From a bacterium (GTDB lineage: Bacteria; UBA9089; CG2-30-40-21; SBAY01), in the NCBI GenBank assembly GCA_040757115.1, contig JBFLYA010000002.1, positions 1 through 59,479 on the forward strand: a stretch of 59,479 nt of DNA. Reading direction: 5' to 3'. The translations under genes were made by a program, and so were the position numbers. The notes under the pieces are model-generated. The model saw nothing but the letters and a program-made list of their open reading frames with translations. It did no database searches and was not told the DNA's origin. Numbering within the stretch: the stretch's first letter is position 1; each line of letters begins with the position of its first letter. Below are positions 8,492 to 16,000 of the stretch, one piece after another.

Positions 8492-10618
8492 TTATCCTGC
8501 GATTTGTTGAAGATTATGTTGTTCTCGTTCAAGTATTCTGAGAAATGCCTGGACGACTCCCGGATGAAACTGACTTCCTGAGCCTTTCTTTAATTCATTT
8601 ATAGCCACATCCAGCGGCAATGCTTTACGGTAAGGTCTATCTGATGTCATCGCATCAAAGGCATCCGCAACCTTAATAATACTTGCATGTAAAGGTATTT
8701 TGTCATGGCTTAATCCATCAGGGTAACCCTTGCCATCTATTTGTTCATGGTGAAGTCTGACGGCTAACATTATTATTTCCGGAAATTCTACAGGTCCCAG
8801 AATTTTAGCACTAATCATTGGATGTTCCTTGATGACACGCCATTCATCTTCATCTAATTTACCAGGTTTGAGAAGCACATCTTCTTTTATCCCAATTTTA
8901 CCTATGTCATGGAGAAGTGCGGCAATTTCAAGCGATTCTATATCTTCTTCCGTGAGTTCTAATTCTCTGGCTATATCTAATGTATATTTAACTACTGATT
9001 CAGAATGTCCTTTAGTATAGGGGTCTTTAGCATCTACGGCCGCGGCCAATGCCTTAACGGTGCGCAGGAAACTATTATGTATTTCTTCATGTAATTTGGC
9101 ATTTGAAACCGCTATAGCCGCCTGGTCGGCAATAGCCGAAAGTAAATTTACCTGGTCTTGTGTATATCTTTGGCGCCGTGTAGAATATACCGTCAGGACT
9201 CCAATTGATTCTTCCTTCACCACTAATGGAATACATAATAATGAATTTACACCTTCTTTAGCCACATATTCAGGATGGTAGTATTTTTTATCATTAGGGA
9301 CATCAGTGATAATCACTGGTTTTCGTTCTTGAAGTGCCTCCTCACTTATGGTTTTGCGTTGACCAATGGTTGTTCCTTTTTCATTAAAATACTCTTGCAT
9401 TAAACCATAAGAGGCATTTAATACTATTTCCCTTTCTTCTCCAATCAGTCTTAAAGAGCAAATGGATGCTTCCATAAGTCTTGCGGCTACCTCTAAAATT
9501 AAGGTTAAAACCTTCTCTAAATCTAAAGTAGAAGAAATCGTCTTACCTACCTCAAATAATGTGGATAATTCACTTACCTTTTGTTTCATTCCGCGGTATA
9601 ATCGAGCATTTTCTAAGGAAATAGCCACTGTATTGGCTAAAGTAGATAACACCCTTAAATTATCTTGATTAAATGCTTGCTCTTCAACACGGCAGATATT
9701 AAAGATACCAATTACATTCCCTCGAACGACTAATGGAAATGCAAGGAATGATTCAAACTTTTTCCCAATGATAGATTTATCCATTGATTCTCCTATTTTA
9801 TCTATCGTGGTGATAAGGTGTTCCGGGGTAATTTTAATATCTGAGAGGTTACTAAACATAGAGACTAATTTATCTTTAATCTCACTAATATATTTTTGAG
9901 AGAGTTGAGTATTGGTTTTTATCCACAACCAGTTATTTTCGTCATTTTCATAGAGTAGTAGTGCACAAAAATCAAATTTGACTATCTCATGCAGGGTATC
10001 TCCAACTAATCTAAATATTTCCTCCTCACTGCGGATAGAATTAAGTGTTTGAGTAATCTCATTTATTTTAGTCAGTTCATTAATTCTTGATTCGGCTTTA
10101 CTATAAAGTTCTGCATTGGCTATGGCGGAAGCGGCTTGACTGGCGAATAAAGATAAAAGCCCTAAATCTTCACTGGTATAATCTATTGGTTTAATTAGCC
10201 GATTAACAGATATGACACCAATGACTTTATCACGAACCGAAAGAGGAACACACATAGCGGATTTTATTCTTTCTTCTTCCCGTATCTTTCTAAAACGCAG
10301 GTCAGTTACTTTACCAATAAGGAGTAGAGGTTCTCCTTCTTTTGCCACTGTCCCGGCAATCCCATCACCTAATTTTATCCTGGTATTTGAAATTACCTCA
10401 GGTGAAAGCCCTCTGGCGATACTTATTGTTAATTCTCCTTTTTCTTCATTAAGTAACATTATTGAGCCTGTATCAGCTTCTAACTGAGATATGCAGGCAT
10501 CCATAATCAAATCAAGCAGTTCATCCAGAATAATGGTTGAACCCATTGCTTTACCAATTATATAGAGGCTGGATAATCTCTGGAGTTGTTTATTTTGTTC
10601 AATTGTCTCCTCAGACAT
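8492..10618 (-). CDS. Triple-GAF HD-GYP domain protein (probable c-di-GMP phosphodiesterase)
   Basis: The predicted role is degradation of cyclic di-GMP under control of ligand-binding GAF domains. The 708-residue protein lacks membrane segments. Three GAF repeats span roughly residues 20-170, 195-340 and 355-505. A C-terminal HD-GYP domain carries HDIGKIG, the distal HHEQIDGKGYPDGL and ADAFDAMTSDRPYR signatures, with all metal-binding His and Asp residues present. AGGAGG seven bases before the ATG fixes the start. It is the first of two HD-GYP proteins in the window (see 48570). It appears monocistronic. The GAF ligands cannot be told from sequence. Confidence 0.92.
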   Translation of the reverse strand: MSEETIEQNKQLQRLSSLYIIGKAMGSTIILDELLDLIMDACISQLEADTGSIMLLNEEKGELTISIARGLSPEVISNTRIKLGDGIAGTVAKEGEPLLLIGKVTDLRFRKIREEERIKSAMCVPLSVRDKVIGVISVNRLIKPIDYTSEDLGLLSLFASQAASAIANAELYSKAESRINELTKINEITQTLNSIRSEEEIFRLVGDTLHEIVKFDFCALLLYENDENNWLWIKTNTQLSQKYISEIKDKLVSMFSNLSDIKITPEHLITTIDKIGESMDKSIIGKKFESFLAFPLVVRGNVIGIFNICRVEEQAFNQDNLRVLSTLANTVAISLENARLYRGMKQKVSELSTLFEVGKTISSTLDLEKVLTLILEVAARLMEASICSLRLIGEEREIVLNASYGLMQEYFNEKGTTIGQRKTISEEALQERKPVIITDVPNDKKYYHPEYVAKEGVNSLLCIPLVVKEESIGVLTVYSTRRQRYTQDQVNLLSAIADQAAIAVSNAKLHEEIHNSFLRTVKALAAAVDAKDPYTKGHSESVVKYTLDIARELELTEEDIESLEIAALLHDIGKIGIKEDVLLKPGKLDEDEWRVIKEHPMISAKILGPVEFPEIIMLAVRLHHEQIDGKGYPDGLSHDKIPLHASIIKVADAFDAMTSDRPYRKALPLDVAINELKKGSGSQFHPGVVQAFLRILEREQHNLQQIAG

Positions 10619-10873
10619 ACTTTATTCCTCCTAAATCTATAGTGAAACGGTAAAAATAAGTTGATATACGAAATGCTAAAATAATCCACAGATTACGATA
10701 AATTTATTTTTCTGCAAAAGTTAGGTTGCAAAAGTTCAGTAACCATACAAAAATAAAACCACGGCACTCTTCAAAAAACGAATTTCCTTCCCTTCAATTA
10801 CAACTCTTTATCTCTAATTCGTCTTCTCCGTGGTTAGATTATGGACACATCATTTCCTTCAGTTCCTTTTTAA

Positions 10874-11344
10874 TTATGCGGCTAATTTCAATTCTCTCCT
10901 TATCCCTGTTACCTCATTTTCAAGTCTTAGAATCTTTATTTCCAACTTCTCATACTCATCTCGTCTGACAATTACCTCATATAGTCGGTCAATCCGTTTA
11001 TTTGTGTCATCTATTCGTATCGTATTTTTAAATATTTCCTCTTTCAATTCTACTCTTAATTCATCAATCCGTTTATTTGTTTCATCAATCCGTTTATTTG
11101 TTTCATCAATCCGCATCGTATTTTTAGCTATTTCTTCTTTCAATTCTACTCTCAGAGCATCAATCCGTTTGTTCGTTTCATCAATTCTTCTGCTCTGGTC
11201 CACCAGATGGGTATTCATATCATCCAGTCGTTTATTCATCATTGCCAGAGCAGTTTTAATCTGTTCATTTTCTGACTTAATGGCTTGCAAATCAGGCACT
11301 ATAAGTTCTTGTATAAGTTTTTTTATTGTCTCTGCTATTTCCAT
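10874..11344 (-). CDS. Coiled-coil protein with heptad RIDETNK repeats
   Basis: The function is not recognised. The 156 residues are almost entirely predicted coiled coil, with heptads of the form RIDETNK repeated at least four times (about residues 52-105). The N-terminal region, MEIAETIKKLIQELIVPDLQ, and a C-terminal ELKLAA tail frame the rod. At DNA level 21-bp units (CATCAATCCGTTTATTTGTTT in the plus strand) are tandemly repeated at 11061-11117, so the rod length can change by slippage in frame. GAGGA precedes the ATG. Such proteins often oligomerise; no partner is evident. Confidence 0.75.
   Translation of the reverse strand: MEIAETIKKLIQELIVPDLQAIKSENEQIKTALAMMNKRLDDMNTHLVDQSRRIDETNKRIDALRVELKEEIAKNTMRIDETNKRIDETNKRIDELRVELKEEIFKNTIRIDDTNKRIDRLYEVIVRRDEYEKLEIKILRLENEVTGIRRELKLAA
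11061..11117. repeat. 21-bp tandem repeat inside the coiled-coil gene
   Basis: Nearly identical 21-base units encode one heptad each, so unit gain or loss keeps the reading frame. Confidence 0.8.
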
Positions 11345-11382
11345 CTTTTCCTCTTCAATATTAATTACTGCGGTAATCTCAA

Positions 11383-11522
11383 AAACTAACCACAGAGAAT
11401 AAAAGAGGTTAAGAAGTTAAAAGAATAAGAAGTTAAGAAAAAGAGACTTTTAAATCTTAACTTCTCCACCTCTTATCTTCTTAACCTCTTCCCTCTCTCT
11501 GTATCCTCTGTGGTTTCTTTCC
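11383..11522. repeat. Long composite palindrome, GTTAAGAAG arms
   Basis: The left arm, ACCACAGAGAATAAAAGAGG plus GTTAAGAAG units, is complementary to a right arm ending CTCTCTGTATCCTCTGTGGT, around a short loop near 11450. It has the same architecture as the GTAAC-bounded elements but with CCACAGAG ends. No gene is seen. Confidence 0.8.
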
Positions 11523-11524
11523 TC

Positions 11525-11739
11525 GTAACTATTCACCATTCACAATTTCTTTACTAAATTTCCTTCATAATGGTGAATGGTGAATTGTCAATTGTGAATT
11601 GTGAATTATCACTCTTCACGGTGTCAAGCAAACCTGGCCCAAGAGTTCGATGCACCGCTATAGCGCATCCAATGACTCTATTCGATAATTCATCAAATTT
11701 CACTTCGTGCTCTCCGTACCCTTCGTGGTGAATAGTTAC
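11525..11739. repeat. GTAACTATTCACC-bounded composite element
   Basis: The ends are GTAACTATTCACC (11525-11537) and GGTGAATAGTTAC (11727-11739). CCATTCACAATT and ATTGTGAATTGTGAATT form the inner inverted arms. The right portion (about 11683-11739), read on the minus strand, matches 51493-51552. No gene is present between the coiled-coil gene and porV copy A. Confidence 0.8.
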
Positions 11740-11791
11740 CTTTCCTCTTTTTTCCTATTTTAACCCTACCATCTGCTCAATTCGGTAACTC

Positions 11792-12718
11792 TTAGAATTT
11801 TGTCATCAAAGAAATTCGATGGGTATCATCCAAATCATCATAATCACAATAGGCATAATCTAAACCAATACCCGTCCCTGGGAATTTAAATCCCGCACCA
11901 AAAGTCAGGTCTGATGATTTTAAAGCATCTTTCGTCAGTGTTTTATATCCGGCACGAATGGCCATTATTTCCTTGAACCAATATTCTGTCCCAAGATTAA
12001 AGTTTGTATCATTGTCTGAAGGGAAATTAACATCCAGACTTAAGGTCAATGCCTTATCTAATAATTTATAGGCACCACCTACCTTGAAATTTAATGGTAA
12101 TGCGTCTTTTTCACTCACAAATGCCTTTAATTTAGGGCCAAAATTCTGCACTACCATCCCTAAAGTGAGATTTTCAACTTGAGGTTTATATAAACAACCA
12201 ACATCTAAACCAAAGCCGGTAGATTTTTCGGTATCGATCTTCATCTGGATGTATTTTACTGTTGCCCCCACAGAACACTTTTCCATCAGCTGTCTGGCAT
12301 AGGATACCGCTACGGCAATATCTTTACCTTCGTATGTCCCATCCGGAACATTATCATTACCATCAAGATATTTGTCTATGCTTCCCGAATCTAATAGGGT
12401 AATCGCTCCACCCATAATTCCACCCATTATTTGAGCAGGATGGACATAGGCTAAGTAATTGTATTTTATCTCTGCCAGCCAATCTGAGTACATAAAGGTA
12501 CATTGTCTTTGTTCAATCTGAGCAATCCCGGCTGGATTCCAATAGAGGGCGTTAATATCATCTGCTACCGCACAAAATGATTCACCCATACCATTAGCCC
12601 TTGCCCCCTGGCCTAATTTTAAAAACACCGCTCCTTTACTTCCAGGCGAACCCGCCAGGACATAACTACCTGCCAGCAAAACTGCTACCCCTACCATTAA
12701 ACTTACAAACCTTTTCAT
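11792..12718 (-). CDS. PorV/PorQ-like outer-membrane beta-barrel protein, copy A
   Basis: The protein is related to PorV, the outer-membrane shuttle of type IX secretion, and to the UPF0164 barrels. The 308 residues begin with a signal peptide (MKRFVSLMVGVAVLLAG, cleavage probably after YVLA). The family N-terminal signature follows, GARANGMGESFCAVADDINA with ALYWNPAGIA, and the chain ends in an aromatic residue (MTKF) as outer-membrane barrels do. AAGGAGG lies upstream. It sits directly downstream of a giant protein with a type IX-like sorting domain, consistent with a cargo-handling role. Most of the 5' two thirds is almost base-identical to the paralogue at 20898. Confidence 0.85.
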   Translation of the reverse strand: MKRFVSLMVGVAVLLAGSYVLAGSPGSKGAVFLKLGQGARANGMGESFCAVADDINALYWNPAGIAQIEQRQCTFMYSDWLAEIKYNYLAYVHPAQIMGGIMGGAITLLDSGSIDKYLDGNDNVPDGTYEGKDIAVAVSYARQLMEKCSVGATVKYIQMKIDTEKSTGFGLDVGCLYKPQVENLTLGMVVQNFGPKLKAFVSEKDALPLNFKVGGAYKLLDKALTLSLDVNFPSDNDTNFNLGTEYWFKEIMAIRAGYKTLTKDALKSSDLTFGAGFKFPGTGIGLDYAYCDYDDLDDTHRISLMTKF

Positions 12719-12776
12719 TTTAACCTACCTCCTTAATTTTATTTTAGATTTTAGATTGAACCGATCTGTTTTAAAG

Positions 12777-12860
12777 TCAGTTTTCAATCAAAAATCGCAA
12801 ATCTATTAATTTTGTATTTCGGCTTGTTGCTGATAAATTACAAGCCAAAATTAGAGACAT
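12777..12860 (-). CDS. Possible 27-residue leader ORF upstream of porV copy A
   Basis: A 28-codon frame (MSLILACNLSATSRNTKLID, then seven more residues) starts at an ATG preceded by GTAAGGAGTAAA, a good binding site. It begins about 10 bases after the promoter's likely start point. It overlaps two predicted hairpins, GGCTTGT/ACAAGCC and GATTGAA/TTCAATC. The identical frame occurs upstream of copy B, but the two regions are recent duplicates, so conservation is not independent evidence. Confidence 0.3.
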   Translation of the reverse strand: MSLILACNLSATSRNTKLIDLRFLIEN

Positions 12861-12875
12861 TTTACTCCTTACTCT

Positions 12876-12904
12876 AATATATCACAATATATTATTTTTG
12901 TCAA
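12876..12904 (-). promoter_or_regulatory. Promoter of porV copy A
   Basis: Read on the minus strand: TTGACA (12904-12899), 17-base spacer, TATATT (12881-12876) with a TG one base before it. It drives a leader of roughly 150 nt before the porV ATG at 12718. Confidence 0.85.
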
Positions 12905-12992
12905 GAATTTTTTTTGATTATTTTTTTAATTATGATATGTATAAAGATAAGTTATTAAGAGGGAATATGATTGTGACGAGCAATTTTTTAAC

Positions 12993-13052
12993 TTTGTGTC
13001 TTTGGTGCCTTTAGTCTTTGGTCTTCGGTCTGTAGTCTGTAGCCTGTGCTCT
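12993..13052. repeat. Short degenerate GTCTTTGGTCTTCGG repeats
   Basis: Reiterated GTCTTTGGT, GTCTGTAGTC and GCCTGTGCTC units fill the space between the duplicated porV upstream region (which ends at 12992) and the stop codon of the giant protein gene. With the porV leader, promoter and leader ORF, this accounts for the gap 12719-13052. Confidence 0.6.
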
Positions 13053-16000
13053 TTACTTTATCACCCCAATCTTACCTTTCTTAACCGAGCCGAGTTCATC
13101 CTTTAAGAAATAGATGTAAATACCCGAAGCAACATCTTCGTTATCTTTATTCTTTAAATTCCATTTAATCTGGCTATCATTGATGTTATCTTTTTGTTTC
13201 TCAATGACTAATTCACCGGCTATGTTATATATTCTTAAGGTCACCTGTTTATCCGTGGTAATCTGAGTAAAGGTTACCTCTTGCCCTTTATAAGCAGGAT
13301 TAGGATAGACCAAAGCACCCTCTAAATTATTAAATACCGCTGGCACTTTGATAGTTATTTCATCATCTAATACCGCAGGTCGCTGGTCAATAGATTGTTC
13401 CTGACCAATTCTTTCGATAAACTTTGTTTCCCGGTTTTCTTCATCATCAAACTCAAAATTAACTTTAGAATAGACATCACAAGAAATGACCCTGAATGGC
13501 ACGGTAGCTAATAATCCTTCATCATCTATCTCTGGCTCCCAGACTACGACCGCATAATCAATCTTACCTGATGAATTATCTACTTCATTCTTCAGAATAT
13601 CAGCCTGATGTTTCACTGAACCCCGTGGGAAATCCCCCGGTTGAATCTGGATACCATCTTTGCTGTTATCCGCATCTATTACCTGTAATACCTTTGGATT
13701 AAAAGATAAGTGAATCTCACCACCAAGATAGTCTTTGGCATCGCGAACATATATTTTCAGATAGATAATATTCCCCACCCGCAGTTCATCAATATCTACT
13801 CCTTCAAGTGTCTCAAGATTAAATGACAATTCTATTCTGCCTTCAGTCTTTTTAGTTTTAGCCGGCATCGGAGTTAATTTTGCTATTTTAGCCTTTATTT
13901 GCTGTTTCCCAAAATTATCTCCAAAGATTTCAAAATCTAATGAATTAACCTGCTCATCATGATTAAAATCACCCTCTTTATTTCTTTCCCAATTACCTTC
14001 AGGGTTACCTTTATAATCTCCGTAGGCATCAACAAACCCAGGCCAATCGTCAATATTTACCTTACCATCATTAGTTATATCCCCTGCCAATAAGGTCATT
14101 GTGCCGATGTAACTGGTATCCTCAAATTGGGTTGGACTGATATAAATATTAGTTTTACTCGCAGGAGATGCCCCCCAGGTATCAAAGGTAAGGGTGTAGG
14201 TTCCTACAGGAATCTTCCCAAAAAAGAAGTAAGAATTATTATTAGTCATTGTAGTCGTCCCAATTTCTACAATCCTAACTTGAATATCTGAGCAGGTACC
14301 CAATGTCGAAGTCCCTAAATTAAGCAAGCAAAACCCTGCTATATTACCAAATCTTCTCAATGAATAGGCAGTAAAAGTGCAGGGAGAGCCAGTTAATCCT
14401 ACCGAAATAGCCTGGATGGTATATGTGCCTGGTGGTTCTGTGCCTAAGGTAAGAAAGGAAGATGTTGTGCCTTGAATGTTGGTAGTCGTTTTAGTTGGAG
14501 AGATAGAATAATCTATTGACCCGGGCGGCGAAGAGATAATTTTCCATTCTACATCTACCCCAGAGCAAGGATTATTATATTTATCCACTACCTTAACTAT
14601 AAATGGGTCTTTTAAAGTAAAGGTGCAGGTATTAACCTGGTTATTTCCAGAGATATAATGGAGGGTAGTTGGAGTGCCAGGGGTGATAATGATAGAGGTA
14701 GTGCCAATAAACCCAAGATATTCCCCTTTGATGGTATATGTGCCGATGTAATAGGCAGAAAAGGTATTAAGGGTAAATGAACCACCACCCGATGTAGTAA
14801 AAGTAGTAGAGCCAGTAACATCAAGTTCTAAACCACTACAATATGCCACGCAGTTATAATTAATTACCTCATCTGCCTTGACCACTTTATCCTTTGGGAA
14901 AACAGAGATAGAGGTAATAACATAATAGAGGGCAGAGTGAGTATTAAATGGAATATCTATACTTCCTGGCTTTCTTAATCTTGTCATCCGATTGTGTTGC
15001 GAATCAAAATCAAAGATAACACTTGAGGTTCCACCCAGGATAGCTTTAAATTTTATCTGACAAAGTATTCCCGAACCAGTAGCAGAGCCAGAAATTAGCC
15101 CAACGCTATAATCTATCTCACCTTTAGTATTATCATATTTATTCTGGAGTACCCAACCCTCTGGTGGAAATGTTCCTGTGCCTATTTCAATTACCTGAAG
15201 GATATTGGGGTTAAAACTAAGATGTAATTCTGCTACTCTTAATTCTGTTACATCCTCTATTTCCACATAAGCGGTAAATGTTGAATTAACCGCAATATTC
15301 TGTATGGCAGGTGTAATTTTCAAAAGAGTGGTTGGGAGGATATAAAAGGTTGTCTGAGCATAAATATCGGTCATCAAACCATAAGCCGTAATAGTTGTCG
15401 TTCCAATTGGCTGGCTATCGACGGTAAATATTACCTCAAATCCACCGAAGGCATTAGTAGTAGCTAAAGTAATAGTCGGAGTAGTCCCAAACTCAATCCT
15501 GATTAATTCAGTTGCCCCAAAGCCATTACCCATTACGGTGACAATAGAACCGATAGTCCCAGAAGTAGGGTTAATAAAGCCAATATTTGGCAGGATGATA
15601 AAGGGACATCTATCCATATTACCACTTACCATCCCTCTACCTGTAATAGTCGTAATGCCATAAGGTTGGGTATCTATAGTAAATACGGCAGAAAATGCTC
15701 CGTAGAAATTAGTAGTGGTGTAGGCAATTGTAGGCGTAGTGCCAAAGTTAATACAGATACCCTCTGTTGCGTCAAATCCAGCACCTTCTACAGTGATAAG
15801 AGTTCCTACTGTTCCCAGTGATGGCGTAATCATAAATATTCGTGGAATGACAAAAAATATAGTTTCAGCACTCTTACCTGAACTCAAACCTGTCGCCTTC
15901 ACCGTTTTAGTGCCATAAGGTTGGGTGCCAACGGTAAAAGTGGTATTAAATTGCCCTAAACTATCAGTAGAAGTCAAAACAATGGTTTGGGTAGTGCCAA

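Noticed and set aside
10726-11402. Plus-strand frames with IRLFVSSIR repeats
   Set aside because: They are antisense shadows of the coiled-coil gene, whose minus-strand frame has a binding site and heptad pattern.
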